A stretch of DNA of 64,000 bases from JAKALD01 sp963817785 (GCA_963817785.1 CAWFPL010000008.1:434001-498000), one strand, 5' to 3'. Positions 1 through 8,841 are shown, counted from the stretch's first letter. Program-made: numbers and translations. The notes: generated by a model from the letters alone, not told the origin.

Positions 1-669
1 CGCCTCGGCCTCGGCCCGGGCACGGTCCTCCGCCGCGCGGCGCGCGGCGGCCTCGGCCGCCTTGCGCTGTTTCGCGCGCGTGACGGTCTCGGCCTCCGCG
101 GCCGCCTGCGCAACCGCCCGGGTGCGCCGCGCCTCTTCGGCCGTGGCGCGCTCCGCGGACGCTGCAGCGAGGGCGCTCTCCGCCTCGAGCCTTGCCTGCG
201 CTTCGGCATGCGCCTTCGCCCCGGCTTCCTCGCTCTCCCGTGAAGCCTGCGCGGCGTCGGCCTCGGCCTCGAGCCGCAGCTGCACCGCGCGCTTGAGCTC
301 GACGTCGGCGGCCGCGCGCTCGCGCGCGAGGCGCGCCGCTTCGGTCTGCGCCTCGACCCGCGCCTGCGCCGCCACGCGTGCGGCGCGCTCTGCGGCGACG
401 CGTCGTTGCGTGGCCTCGAGCGCCTGCGCCTCCAGAGTCGTCCGCTCGCTCGCCTGCTGCGCCGCGGCTTCCTCCAGCCGGCGGTGCTCTTCGGCGAGCG
501 CCGCCGCTGCGCGCTCCGCCTCAGCGTGCGCGCGTGCTTCGGCCAGCGCGTGCCCCTGCGCCTGCGCATCGGCGAGCGCCTGCTGCGAAGCAGCAATCTG
601 CCCCGCGGACGCTTCGCGCGCCGCGCGCTCCTGTTCCGCCCGCTTGAGTTTGTCGTAGAGGTCGCTCAT
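1..669 (-). CDS. Alanine/glutamate-rich coiled-coil protein, C-terminus outside window
   Basis: The minus strand is open from an ATG at 669 to the window edge (223 codons without a stop). The product begins MSDLYDKLKRAEQERAARE and continues as an almost uninterrupted Ala/Glu/Arg/Gln heptad-like pattern, a predicted long coiled coil with no signal peptide or membrane segment at its start. Low-complexity, GC-driven composition prevents family assignment. TolA-like or structural coiled-coil proteins look similar, but nothing specific supports either. The plus-strand reading frames here are compositional shadows. Function is unknown. Confidence 0.6.
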   Translation of the reverse strand, partial: MSDLYDKLKRAEQERAAREASAGQIAASQQALADAQAQGHALAEARAHAEAERAAAALAEEHRRLEEAAAQQASERTTLEAQALEATQRRVAAERAARVAAQARVEAQTEAARLARERAAADVELKRAVQLRLEAEADAAQASRESEEAGAKAHAEAQARLEAESALAAASAERATAEEARRTRAVAQAAAEAETVTRAKQRKAAEAAARRAAEDRARAEAEA

Positions 670-728
670 GGCCCGCGAGTCCCGCTGCAGGCGAGAGCAT
701 AGCCGAGCCCGGCTACGCCGCACACCGG

Positions 729-3194
729 TCAGCGGCGCGGCTCGAGCCGCAGCGGCAGGCGGCGCAGGCGCTGGCCGGTGGCCGCGAACAGCGCGTTGGC
801 CACCGCGGGCGCGATGACCGGCACCCCCGGCTCGCCCACGCCTCCGGGCTCCGCGCCGCTGTCGAGGATGTGCGTCTCGACGCGCGGCATCTCGGCGATC
901 GTGAGGATGGGATAGTCCCGGAAGCTGGCTTGCGTAACCCGCCCCCGTGCGACCCGGATCTCCTCCTTGAGCGCTGCCGACAGGCCGAACGCAATGCCGC
1001 CTTCGAGCTGCGCGTGCACGGCGTCGGGCAGGACCGCGATGCCGCAATCGATCGCGCACACCACCCGCTCGACGCGGATCGCGCTGCCCGCCACGCTCAC
1101 TTCCGCGACCTGCGCCACCACGCTGCCGAAGGACTCATACACCGCCACGCCGCGGCCGCGGCCGGCAGCCAGCGCGCCGCCCCAGCCGGCGCGCTCCGCC
1201 GCGCAGCGCAGCACCGCCGCGTGACGCGGCGCCTCGCCGAGCAGCGCCAGCCGGTACTCGAGCGGATCGCGCCCGGCGCGCAGTGCCAGCTCGTCGACGA
1301 AGCACTCGATCGCAAACGCGTTGTTCGACGCGCCCACCGAGCGCCAGGGCCCGGTCGGCAGCACGGAGGGCACTGCCACGTGCTCCTCTCGGTAATGCGC
1401 GACCGCGTAGGGGACGTCGATGCCCTCCAGCGCCAGCTCGGAGCCCGCGATCCGCATGTGCCACGCCGCCGGCAGGCCCGCATCGTCCAGCACCGCCCGC
1501 AGGCGCACCGCGTGTGCCGGCCGGTACGTGTCGTGCTGCAGATCCTCGGCCCGGCTCCACACGACCTGCACCGGCACGCCGAGCGCCTTGGAGAGCTCCA
1601 CCGCCTCGGCGACGAAGTCGGTCTCCAGCCGCCGCCCGAAGCCGCCGCCGAGGAACTGGGTATGCACGCGCACCTTCGCCAGCGGCAGCCCGGCGATGCG
1701 CGCCGCCTCCTTGCGCGTCGCCTCCTGGTGCTGCGTGCCCACCCAGACGTCGCAGGCCCCGCGGCGCACGCTCGCGACGCAGTTCATCGGCTCGATCGGG
1801 GCGTGCGACAGGTACGGCGTCTGGTAGAGCGCCTCGATCACGGCCTGTCCCTGCAGCGCGCGGCGCTGCCCGCCGCGCTCGCGGGCCACCTTGCCCTTGC
1901 GGCCCAGCGCGCCGAGCAGCTGCTGCTCGATTTGCGCGCTGTCGAGCGCGCCGTGCTCGCCCGGATCCCATTCGATGTGCAGCGCCTCGCACCCGCGCGC
2001 CGCCGACCAGAAGTCCTCGGCCACCACCGCGACCCCGCTGCCCAGCGCGACCACGTGGCGCACGCCGGGGACCGCGCGCGCGGAATGGTCATCGAGCCGC
2101 TCGAGGCGCCCGCCGAACACCGGGCAGTGCACCACCACGGCAGTCAGCGCGCCCGGCACGCCGGCGTCGATGCCGTAGCGCGTACGCGCGAGCGTCATTG
2201 CCGGGATGTCGAGGCGCTCGACGCCGCGCCCGATGAGGCGAAACCCGGCGCGCGGCTTGAGCGGCGCGCGGCGCGGCACCCCGAGCTTCGCGGCCTCGCG
2301 CGCCAGCTCGCCGTAGGTGAGCCTGTGGCCGCCGGCCGCATGGCGCACCGCGCCGGCCTCGGCGGCGCATTCCTCGGGGGGCACGCTCCAGCGGCGCGCC
2401 GCCGCCTGCACCAGGCGCAATCGCGTCCTGGCGGCGAGCTCGCGCACCCGCTGCCATTCGCCGCGGATGCTGCTCGAGCCGCCGGTGAACTGCTCGCCCC
2501 ACAGTCCGTTGCGGTAGCGCTCGTCGGCCGGAGCGAACACGGTGCGCAGATCCTGCGGCGCGACTTCCAGCTCCTCGGCGAACAGCAGCGCGAGCCCGGT
2601 GAGCGCGCCCTGCCCCATCTCGGAGTGATTGATCATGACCGTCACCCGCCCCGCCGCGTCGATCCAGATCCAGTCGTTCATGCGCGTGCCGGCGTCCGCC
2701 GGCAGCTCGCTCAGCAGCTCGGGCTGCGGCCAGGCATCGGGCGCCTTGACCTCGCCGCGCGCCGCGGCGTGAATCGCGCGCCGGATGCGCGCATAGGTGC
2801 CGCAGCGGCACAGCACCCCGGCCATCGCCGCGTCGATGTCCGCGTCGCTCGGCGCGGGCGTCCTGGCGAGCAGCGCGGCGGCGCTCACCAGCTGCCCGGG
2901 CTGGCAGTAGCCGCACTGCGGCACCTGGTACTCGATCCAGGCGCGCATCAGCGGATGGTCCGCGGCCAGGCCCTCGACCGTGGTCACCGCGCGCTTGCCG
3001 ACGCGCCCGAGCGGCACCATGCAGGCGTGGTTCGGCTCGCCGTCGAGCAGCACCATGCACGCGCCGCACACCCCCACGCCGCAGCCGTACTTGGTGCCCT
3101 TCAGCCCCAGCCGGTCGCGCAGCACCCACAGCAGCGGCTGCTCGGGATCGGCCGCCACTTGATGCGTCCGCCCGTTGACGATGAGATCGCGCAT
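729..3194 (-). CDS. Fused [2Fe-2S]/molybdopterin hydroxylase (isoquinoline 1-oxidoreductase / aldehyde dehydrogenase-like)
   Basis: An 821-residue single-chain member of the xanthine oxidase family. Residues 1-80 form a plant-type [2Fe-2S] ferredoxin domain with Cys38, Cys43, Cys46 and Cys58. Residues about 90-155 form the second all-helical [2Fe-2S] domain (QCGYC and LCRCG motifs). The molybdopterin-binding part starts near residue 175, with MGQG, GGFGRR and the C-terminal GVGEPG segment that carries the catalytic-type Glu. The two parts are normally separate IorA (about 150 aa) and IorB (about 740 aa) subunits; here a short linker joins them. No Tat signal precedes either half, so a cytoplasmic enzyme is inferred. 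The start is 11 bp downstream of the capA-like gene, so the two are probably co-transcribed. The substrate cannot be told from sequence; an N-heterocycle or aldehyde is likely. An electron acceptor subunit is not adjacent. Confidence 0.85.
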   Translation of the reverse strand: MRDLIVNGRTHQVAADPEQPLLWVLRDRLGLKGTKYGCGVGVCGACMVLLDGEPNHACMVPLGRVGKRAVTTVEGLAADHPLMRAWIEYQVPQCGYCQPGQLVSAAALLARTPAPSDADIDAAMAGVLCRCGTYARIRRAIHAAARGEVKAPDAWPQPELLSELPADAGTRMNDWIWIDAAGRVTVMINHSEMGQGALTGLALLFAEELEVAPQDLRTVFAPADERYRNGLWGEQFTGGSSSIRGEWQRVRELAARTRLRLVQAAARRWSVPPEECAAEAGAVRHAAGGHRLTYGELAREAAKLGVPRRAPLKPRAGFRLIGRGVERLDIPAMTLARTRYGIDAGVPGALTAVVVHCPVFGGRLERLDDHSARAVPGVRHVVALGSGVAVVAEDFWSAARGCEALHIEWDPGEHGALDSAQIEQQLLGALGRKGKVARERGGQRRALQGQAVIEALYQTPYLSHAPIEPMNCVASVRRGACDVWVGTQHQEATRKEAARIAGLPLAKVRVHTQFLGGGFGRRLETDFVAEAVELSKALGVPVQVVWSRAEDLQHDTYRPAHAVRLRAVLDDAGLPAAWHMRIAGSELALEGIDVPYAVAHYREEHVAVPSVLPTGPWRSVGASNNAFAIECFVDELALRAGRDPLEYRLALLGEAPRHAAVLRCAAERAGWGGALAAGRGRGVAVYESFGSVVAQVAEVSVAGSAIRVERVVCAIDCGIAVLPDAVHAQLEGGIAFGLSAALKEEIRVARGRVTQASFRDYPILTIAEMPRVETHILDSGAEPGGVGEPGVPVIAPAVANALFAATGQRLRRLPLRLEPRR

Positions 3195-3205
3195 CGCGGC
3201 CTTCC

Positions 3206-4447
3206 TCAGTTCCAGATCAGCGAGAGCGTGTCGTCGGGCCGCAGCTCGGCGCGCGTGCCGAGCGGCTTGCCCTCGCGGTTCAACGTGTCGCGCAGCCAGC
3301 GCGCGTCCGCGCCGCCGGCGCGCTCGACGCGAAAGCGGCGCGTGCGGGTCGGCGTCGCGGCACAGCGCAGCAGCCTGCCGCTGGCGGCCTCCAGTGTCGG
3401 GAAATACATCAGCGCGAGGTCCGGGCGATACGCCTCGTAACCGCCGATGCCTTCGTAGTCGGTCAGGAAATCGCCGCAGCCGTAGAGAATCAGCCTGTCG
3501 CGGTAGACCTCCGCGCCTTTCACGTGGTGCGAGGAGTGCCCGTGCACCACGTCGATGCCGGCATCGTCGATCAGGCCGTGAGCGAAGCCGCGTTGCGCCG
3601 GGCCGATTTCGTACTCCCAGTTGCCGCCCCAGTGCAACGACATGATCGCAAGATCGCCGCCGCGCTTGTGCGCGCGCACCTGCTGCCCGATCGCCTCGAC
3701 GCTGCGCGCCGAGAGGTCGCGCAGCAGGTTCACGCCCGCGCGCTCGCCGGTCGCGGCCCATGCGCGCGGCACGCCGCTGCTTTCCGTGGCCGCGGCGAAC
3801 ACCAGCAGCCGGCCCCTCTGGGGTAGCGCGATGCTCGCAGGCGCGGCGGCTTCGCCCGCGTCGCCTCCGGCGCCCGCGCTGCGCAGGCCGGCGCTGCGCA
3901 GCGTCGCCAGAGTCTCGGCGAGGCCTGCGCGCCCCCAGTCGAGCACGTGGTTGTTGGCGAGGACGCAGCAGTCGAGCGCCGCGGCGATCAGACACGGCGC
4001 GTTCGCCGGACTCATTCTGTAGTGGATGCCCTTGTCCAGAGCCGCCGCCTCGCTCGCGGTCACCGCCGTCTCCAGGTTGACGATGCGCGCGGCCGGGCGC
4101 ACGCGCTCGAGCTCGGCGAGCGCATCGCCCCAGACGTAGGCGAAGTCGGCCGACCGCGGGATGCGGCCGTTTGCGCGTTCGGCCAGCTCGACGTACTCCA
4201 GCGCCGAACGCACGTACGGCTCGAACAGATGCGGCGCGCTCGGGTGCGGCAGAATCTGGTCGATGCCTCGCCCGGTCATGACGTCGCCGCACAGGAACAG
4301 CGTGACCGGGGGCGATCCGCCCTCCGGCGTCTCAGCGGGCTGCGACGCCGCGCTCACCGCGTTCCCGCGTGCCGCGCGCGCCCGCGGCAGTACGGCACCC
4401 GCCAGCGCCGCCGCGCCGGCGCGCTCGAGAAAGCGCCTCCGTTTCAC
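3206..4447 (-). CDS. CapA/PgsA-family metallophosphoesterase-like protein with Tat signal
   Basis: 413 aa. The N-terminus MKRRRFLERAGAAALAGA is a twin-arginine-type signal (RRRFLE), which predicts export in folded form. The body matches the CapA family (poly-gamma-glutamate capsule biosynthesis protein, calcineurin-like fold): GDVMTGR near residue 54, the NLE triad, ANNHVLDWG, HWGGNWEY, HGHSSHHVKG and YGCGDFLTDY, which supply the metal-ligand Asp, Asn and His residues. No capB or capC partner is nearby, so capsule synthesis is not implied. Many CapA-like proteins in non-capsulated Proteobacteria have unknown substrates. First gene of a probable two-gene unit with the downstream Mo-hydroxylase. 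Confidence 0.85.
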   Translation of the reverse strand: MKRRRFLERAGAAALAGAVLPRARAARGNAVSAASQPAETPEGGSPPVTLFLCGDVMTGRGIDQILPHPSAPHLFEPYVRSALEYVELAERANGRIPRSADFAYVWGDALAELERVRPAARIVNLETAVTASEAAALDKGIHYRMSPANAPCLIAAALDCCVLANNHVLDWGRAGLAETLATLRSAGLRSAGAGGDAGEAAAPASIALPQRGRLLVFAAATESSGVPRAWAATGERAGVNLLRDLSARSVEAIGQQVRAHKRGGDLAIMSLHWGGNWEYEIGPAQRGFAHGLIDDAGIDVVHGHSSHHVKGAEVYRDRLILYGCGDFLTDYEGIGGYEAYRPDLALMYFPTLEAASGRLLRCAATPTRTRRFRVERAGGADARWLRDTLNREGKPLGTRAELRPDDTLSLIWN

Positions 4448-4606
4448 CCCGGAACCCTGCAGGCATGGATCGACACAGGCGACGCGTTTCGGCCTCGATC
4501 GGCGACCATCCGGTCATTTCGCTTGAGCCCGGCGGCGCCGGCCGGCTAGAGTATCGCCTGTCCGTCTGTCGCCGCAGAGCGGAAAACCTCGAACAAGGAG
4601 CAGCTC

Positions 4607-4843
4607 ATGCCTCATCGCGTACCTCAGGTCGGAGCCCCGGATCCGGAGCTCAAGACCTCGCCGATCATCGACGAGCAGGAGGCGGACGAGGAGCTCTCGC
4701 CCGATCTGGAGCTGGAGGCCGGGGTGTGCTATTTCAACGGCGTCGCGTACGCGATCGGCGATTACGTGCGCAGCGGCAGCGAGTTGCTGCATTGCGAGGA
4801 GCGCGGCGTCTGGGTGCGCAAGGGGGAGATGCGCCCCGAGTAG
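4607..4843 (+). CDS. Small acidic protein, DUF1496-like
   Basis: 78 aa, preceded by a good ribosome binding site (AAGGAG, 6 nt before ATG). The N-terminal 40 residues are acidic and probably disordered. The C-terminal half (GVCYFNGVAYAIGDYV, then ELLHC and W-V-R-K-G) resembles the short Cys-containing motif of DUF1496 (E. coli YnjH type); this is a motif-level resemblance only. Unlike YnjH it has no signal peptide. Transcribed divergently from the capA-like gene and convergently with hsp20. Function unknown. Confidence 0.6.
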   Translation: MPHRVPQVGAPDPELKTSPIIDEQEADEELSPDLELEAGVCYFNGVAYAIGDYVRSGSELLHCEERGVWVRKGEMRPE

Positions 4844-4871
4844 CGTTGCCGGCCTGGCGCGCGGCAGCCGA

Positions 4872-5363
4872 TCAGTCGACCTTGATGGTGCGGCGCTTGG
4901 CCTGCTCGAGCTTGGGCAGGGTCAGCTCGAGCACGCCGTCCTTGAGCGAGGCCTTGGCCTTGGTCTCGTCGACCTCCGCGGGCAGCGTCACCATGCGCGA
5001 GAACGCCCCGCGCGAGATCTCGCAGCGGTAGTAGTCGCCCTTTTCTTCCTTTTCCTCGTGCTGGGTCTCGCCCTTGATGGTGAGCAGGTTGCCCGAGACC
5101 GAGACCTCGAGGTCCTCCTTCTTGATCGCCGGCACCTCGGCACGCACCACCACTTCCTCGTCGCGGTCGATCACGTCGACCCTGGGCGCGCTGATCTCGA
5201 GCTCGGGAAACGCCGGCCACTCGCGCCGGAACGGACGCAGCCAGCTGCGCCCGAACAGCTCGTCGAACATGCGCTCCATGCTGTCCAGCGGGCTGACCAT
5301 CCTCGCCGGGGCCTTCTGGATCTCGCCCTTTTTCACGCTCACTTCCTTTTTCTGCTCAGCCAT
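4872..5363 (-). CDS. hsp20: Small heat shock protein Hsp20, copy A
   Basis: 163 aa ATP-independent holdase chaperone. An alpha-crystallin domain spans about residues 55-145 (PRVDVIDRDEEVVVRAEVPAI; GNLLTIKGE; LPAEVDETKAKASLKDGVLEL), followed by a C-terminal IKV that serves as the oligomer-docking I-x-I/V motif. The start at 5363 (MAEQKKE) sits behind a GGAGGTGG-like Shine-Dalgarno; longer upstream reading has no family similarity. From the stop codon through about 370 bp the DNA is essentially identical to copy B at 12904-13395. The copies differ near residues 35-41 (ELFGRSW versus EFMGRGW) and at the N-terminus. A variant FNR-like box lies about 100 bp upstream. Confidence 0.95.
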   Translation of the reverse strand: MAEQKKEVSVKKGEIQKAPARMVSPLDSMERMFDELFGRSWLRPFRREWPAFPELEISAPRVDVIDRDEEVVVRAEVPAIKKEDLEVSVSGNLLTIKGETQHEEKEEKGDYYRCEISRGAFSRMVTLPAEVDETKAKASLKDGVLELTLPKLEQAKRRTIKVD

Positions 5364-5461
5364 CTGCCACCTCCACGAAACGTTTCCAAGCGTTGAAGCA
5401 ACTCGATCGGCACGGGTTCCCGCAGCCACCCTCCATCCTGCCAAAACCGGCCGGCCATCCT

Positions 5462-5475
5462 TTGATCTAACGCAA
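5462..5475. promoter_or_regulatory. Variant FNR-like box upstream of hsp20 copy A
   Basis: TTGATCTAACGCAA: a perfect TTGAT half-site and a CGCAA half-site with the 4-nt spacing of FNR/CRP-family operators. The same variant (TTGATCTAGCGCAA) precedes hsp20 copy B and the exporter operon near 56.3 kb, so it is conserved within the window. The flanking CATCCTGCCAAAACCG stretch is also shared with copy B. Reads TTGCG-N4-ATCAA on the minus strand toward hsp20. Confidence 0.55.
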
Positions 5476-5520
5476 GCGCCCCGCGCCCGCGCACTCGGTG
5501 CGCATGGCGCCGCCCGAAGC

Positions 5521-5534
5521 TTGACGCCGGTCAA
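5521..5534. promoter_or_regulatory. FNR/ANR/DNR-type box upstream of site-2 protease gene
   Basis: TTGACGCCGGTCAA, a perfect inverted repeat TTGAC-N4-GTCAA centred about 68 bp before the protease start codon. The distance would allow a class II-type position near -41 of a promoter with a leader of about 25 nt. It could also act on the divergent hsp20 gene. Confidence 0.75.
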
Positions 5535-5595
5535 AGCGGCAGGCGCCGGCGCGCGGATAGTGACCCGAGCTGGCCGCAGCCTCGAGGGGAACTTC

Positions 5596-6816
5596 ATGCG
5601 CGTACCGGGCGAACTGCAGCTCCCACGGATCGCCGGGGTCGAGATCGGCGTCGACCTGAGTCTGCTCATCATTTTTCTGCTCATCGCCTTCAGTCTGGCC
5701 ACCGGCGTGTTTCCCGCGTGGCATCGCGATTGGAGCGCCATGCTGTGCTGGGCGACTGCGCTTGCCGCGGCGGTGCTGTTCTTCGCGTCGGTGCTCGTAC
5801 ACGAGCTCTCCCATGCCGTCGTCGGCCGCGCCTGCGGCGTGGAGATCCGGCGCATCACGCTGTTCATGTTCGGCGGCATCGCGCACATGGAAAACGAGCC
5901 GCCGTCGTGGCGCGCCGAGCTCGCGATGGCGATCGTGGGGCCGCTGACGAGCCTCGCGCTCGGCTTCGTCTTCCTGTGGCTCGCCGGGCTGGTGGGCGGC
6001 CCGCTCCACATCGATCTGGAGCACCCCGAGAAAGCGCTCGCCGCCCTCGGACCGGTGGCGAGCCTGCTGGCCTGGCTGGGTCCAGTGAACATCATGCTCG
6101 GCCTGTTCAACCTGGTGCCCGGTTTCCCGCTCGACGGCGGGCGCGTCCTGCGCGCCGTGATGTGGGGCTTGAGCGGTAATTTGCGCCTCGCCACCCGCTG
6201 GGCCTCGCGCGCCGGCCAGGGCTTTGCCTGGCTGCTCATGTCCCTCGGCTCTCTCATGATCCTCGGCCTGCGCGTGCCGTTTCTCGGCGGCGGCTTCGTG
6301 AACGGCTTGTGGGTGGCTTTCGTCGGCTGGTTCCTCAACAACGCCGCGCTCGCGAGCTATCGCCAGCTGCTCGTGCGCGAGTCGCTCGAGGACGTGCCGG
6401 TCGCGCGTCTCATGCACACCCGCTATGTGAGCGTCGCGCCGGACATGCGCGTGAGCACGCTGGTGAACGAGCAGCTCATGCCGAGCGGCCAGCGCACCTT
6501 CCCGGTGGAGGAGCATGGGCGTTTCCTCGGCCTGGTCTGTCTGCGCGACCTGCAAAGGAGCGAGCCGCGCGCCTGGGATGCCATGACGGTGCGCGAGATC
6601 ATGACGCCGGCCGAGGCCCTGATCTCGGTCGCGCCGCGCCAGGACGCGCTGCAGGCGCTGGCGATTCTGGGCCGGCGCGACCTCAATCAGCTTCCGGTCC
6701 TCGACCAAGGCCGGCTGGTCGGTCTAATCCGGCGCGAAGACATCCTGAAATGGCTCTCGCTGCACGGCGACGCCGACCTGGGCGAGAGCGCGCCGCCAGC
6801 CTCGCAGGCCACCTGA
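5596..6816 (+). CDS. M50-family site-2 protease with paired CBS domains
   Basis: 406 aa integral membrane metalloprotease. The Zn-binding motif HELSH is at residues 69-73 within a membrane helix, and the third ligand is the Asp of NLVPGFPLDGGR (Asp180). At least five or six hydrophobic segments lie before residue 260. Residues about 265-390 hold two CBS repeats (MHTRYVSVAPDMRVSTL and MTPAEALISVAPRQDALQAL), which in this family probably sense adenine nucleotides. The start at 5596 follows GAGGGGA. The architecture matches SpoIVFB/Rip-like intramembrane proteases with CBS tails. The substrate is unknown; regulated intramembrane proteolysis of an anti-sigma factor or membrane protein is a family-level inference. 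A perfect FNR-type box lies upstream. Confidence 0.9.
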   Translation: MRVPGELQLPRIAGVEIGVDLSLLIIFLLIAFSLATGVFPAWHRDWSAMLCWATALAAAVLFFASVLVHELSHAVVGRACGVEIRRITLFMFGGIAHMENEPPSWRAELAMAIVGPLTSLALGFVFLWLAGLVGGPLHIDLEHPEKALAALGPVASLLAWLGPVNIMLGLFNLVPGFPLDGGRVLRAVMWGLSGNLRLATRWASRAGQGFAWLLMSLGSLMILGLRVPFLGGGFVNGLWVAFVGWFLNNAALASYRQLLVRESLEDVPVARLMHTRYVSVAPDMRVSTLVNEQLMPSGQRTFPVEEHGRFLGLVCLRDLQRSEPRAWDAMTVREIMTPAEALISVAPRQDALQALAILGRRDLNQLPVLDQGRLVGLIRREDILKWLSLHGDADLGESAPPASQAT

Positions 6817-7064
6817 GCGGATGCCGCAGCTACGCGTGCTGCTCGGTCGCAACGCGCAGCGCCGGCTTTGCCCGGAGATCGTGCGCTGGCTCGCGGCGCA
6901 CGAGGGACGCCGAGCGCATGGCGGAGGGCATTAAACTATCGCATCCGGAAGGAGATGCACAGGCGCGAGGGCCTGCCTGCGCTCGGCGAGCCCAGGCAGG
7001 CTGCCTCTGGACCGGTGCCCACAAGCTGCGCGACCGAGCGGAACGATCAACGGGAGGACTGAGC

Positions 7065-7784
7065 ATGAGCATCGCACTCATTCAGCGCGGGTATCGTTGG
7101 TTCGCCCCGCTTTACGACCTGGTCTTCGGCGCGAGCCTTGCGCCGGGGCGGCGCGCCGCGCTCGCTGCGCTCGACTGCCGCCCCGGCGAACGCATTCTCG
7201 AGGTGTGCGTCGGGACCGGGCTCTCGCTGCCGCTGTACCCGATCCAGGTGCGCGTCACGGGGATCGACATCTCGCGCGACATGCTCGACAAAGCGGCGGC
7301 GCGAGTCGCCCTGCGGCGCCTGTTGCAAGTCGAGGCGCTGCTGCAGATGGATGCCGAGCACATGGCGTTCACCGACGGCAGCTTCGACAAGGTCGCGCTG
7401 ATGTACGCCCTGTCCGGGCTGCCGGATCCGGTACGCGCGGTGAACGAGATCCGGCGCGTGTGCCGGCCGGGCGGGACCATCGTGATCGCCAATCACTTCC
7501 GCACGCGCAGCGCATGGCTGCGCGTGTGCGAGGCGTTGCTCGCGCCGATCTATCGGCTGCTGCGCTACCGGAGTGACATGGATCTCGAGCGTTTTCTCGC
7601 AACGGCGCAGCTCGACGTCCTCGAGCTGCGCCGCGCCAACCTGTTCGGCTACGCGACGCTGCTCGTATGCCGCAACCGAGCGCCGCTGGCCGCGGCGGAG
7701 CGCCGCCATGCCGCCGCGTCGCAGGATTTGCCCGAGGCGGCCGCCCGCATGGCGCCGGCGGCCTCGAGGGATCGAGCGCGATGA
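7065..7784 (+). CDS. Class I SAM-dependent methyltransferase, PmtA-like
   Basis: 239 aa, start preceded by GGGAGG. Residues about 15-30 (WFAPLYDLVFG), motif I ILEVCVGTGLSLPLY, motif II VTGIDISRDMLDKA, DAEHMAFTDGSFDKV and RRVCRPGGTIVIANHF fit the UbiE/PmtA group. The run resembles Rhodobacter-type phosphatidylethanolamine N-methyltransferases, so phospholipid methylation is plausible but not proven. The last 35 residues are Ala/Arg-rich and unlike the family. The 248-bp gap before it could encode only a weak 37-codon frame from 6821, which I do not call. Confidence 0.8.
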   Translation: MSIALIQRGYRWFAPLYDLVFGASLAPGRRAALAALDCRPGERILEVCVGTGLSLPLYPIQVRVTGIDISRDMLDKAAARVALRRLLQVEALLQMDAEHMAFTDGSFDKVALMYALSGLPDPVRAVNEIRRVCRPGGTIVIANHFRTRSAWLRVCEALLAPIYRLLRYRSDMDLERFLATAQLDVLELRRANLFGYATLLVCRNRAPLAAAERRHAAASQDLPEAAARMAPAASRDRAR

Positions 7785-7845
7785 GCTCGGCCCCTCCTCG
7801 GCCGGGGCAAGGCGCCGCCGGTCCGACCGAGGTCAGGCGGCGGCT

Positions 7846-8595
7846 CTAGCGCGGCCGGCCGACCGGGATCAGATAAAGAGGCCGCTCCCCGGCTTGCAGA
7901 CCGAGCGCAGCCGCGACCCGGTGGTCGTCGAAGGCGCCGACCGGCGTCGCTCCGAGCCCAAGCGCAACGGCCTGAAGCAGCACGTTCTGCGCAGCGTGCC
8001 CGGCCTCCATGTGCACGTAGCGTACGCCGCGCTCCCCGTACTTGACGGTGGTGCGGCGCTCGACGCCGGCAAGCACGAGGATGGCCGGCGCCTCGCCCAG
8101 CCAGCTCTGCCCGTAGGCGGCTCGCGCCAGTTCCGCGCGCTGGTCGTGCAAGTCGATCCGCGCGAGGCGATGCCCGGAAGACTGGTAGCGGTATACGCCC
8201 GGCGCCAGCTGCTCGACGCGCCCGACCGCCACATAAACCTCGAGCGGATAGAGGGCCCCCGCCGACGGCGCGCTTCGGTATCCGTGCGTGAGCCCCTGCG
8301 CCGCCCACAACAGTTGGGAGATCTCCGCCAGGCGCAACGCCGCATCGGCGAATTCGCGCTCCGAACGCCGTTCTGCGAGCGCTCTCTCGAGCGCGTAGCC
8401 GCTGTCGCGGTCCGGCGCCGGAAGCGCCACGCTGCTGCCCGGTTCTTTCATGCCAGCCCCCGTGCGGCGCTTCCCCGGCCAGGCGAGGCCAAAGGACAGC
8501 GCTGCCATGGCAAGCGCCGCCCCGAGCCACCCGAGGTGAACGGCTGCACGCTTGTCGCGCGTGCCCATCTTGCGGGCGCGCCCCTCGGCGATCAC
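7846..8595 (-). CDS. SagB/ThcOx-family nitroreductase-like oxidoreductase, membrane-anchored
   Basis: 249 aa with a GTG start whose GTGA overlaps the stop of the upstream 59-aa gene; an in-frame ATG at 8568 is an alternative. An N-terminal hydrophobic segment (about residues 21-42) suggests a membrane anchor or signal. The FMN-dependent nitroreductase fold follows: RRSEREF, YRSAPSAGALYPLEVYV, the central AGHAAQNVLLQAVALGLGA and terminal LYLIPVGRP. The SagB/ThcOx subgroup includes peptide-azoline oxidases, but no leader peptide or cyclodehydratase is nearby, so a stand-alone reductase role is more likely. The gene belongs to an FNR-box unit with the preceding small gene. Confidence 0.8.
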   Translation of the reverse strand: MIAEGRARKMGTRDKRAAVHLGWLGAALAMAALSFGLAWPGKRRTGAGMKEPGSSVALPAPDRDSGYALERALAERRSEREFADAALRLAEISQLLWAAQGLTHGYRSAPSAGALYPLEVYVAVGRVEQLAPGVYRYQSSGHRLARIDLHDQRAELARAAYGQSWLGEAPAILVLAGVERRTTVKYGERGVRYVHMEAGHAAQNVLLQAVALGLGATPVGAFDDHRVAAALGLQAGERPLYLIPVGRPR

Positions 8596-8771
8596 TCCTT
8601 CGTCGGCGCCTCGGGCGGCTCCACGCTCTCGACCTTGGGGATGTCGCGCTGCGGGTGCTGCTTGATGACCCGCTTCACGCGTTCGTTCCGGCTGATGCTG
8701 CGGCCGGTGTCCTCCTGCACCTCGGCTGCGGGCGTCTCGGTCTTTTCAGGTCGTCTTTGCTTCGGGTCCAT
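8592..8771 (-). CDS. 59-aa protein with conserved QHPQRDI module
   Basis: Starts behind a near-perfect AAGGAGG Shine-Dalgarno. The sequence is charged and has no membrane segment. Its second half (GRSISRNE, then KRVIKQHPQRDIPKVES and EPPE) aligns almost residue for residue with the C-terminus of the protein at 33530-33997 (GRSIARDE, KRIIRQHPQRDIAQVES, EPPE). The shared module of about 35 residues in two FNR-box genes suggests a common partner or nucleic-acid contact; this is inference and I know no named domain for it. Translationally coupled to the SagB-like gene. Confidence 0.75.
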   Translation of the reverse strand: MDPKQRRPEKTETPAAEVQEDTGRSISRNERVKRVIKQHPQRDIPKVESVEPPEAPTKE

Positions 8772-8841
8772 CGCGATCCTCCTTGTGCGTGACACGATCG
8801 CCAAGTCTCTGCTCAACGTAGCCTTGCGCCGCGCAAGAGTC

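Noticed and set aside
870..3440. Long plus-strand open frame (856 codons) opposite the Mo-hydroxylase
   Set aside because: Arg/His/Ala-rich antisense shadow of a GC-rich gene; the minus strand shows complete Fe-S and Mo domain motifs.
6821..6934. Possible 37-codon gene between the site-2 protease and the methyltransferase
   Set aside because: Weak ribosome site, composition typical of random GC-rich frames, no recognisable pattern.
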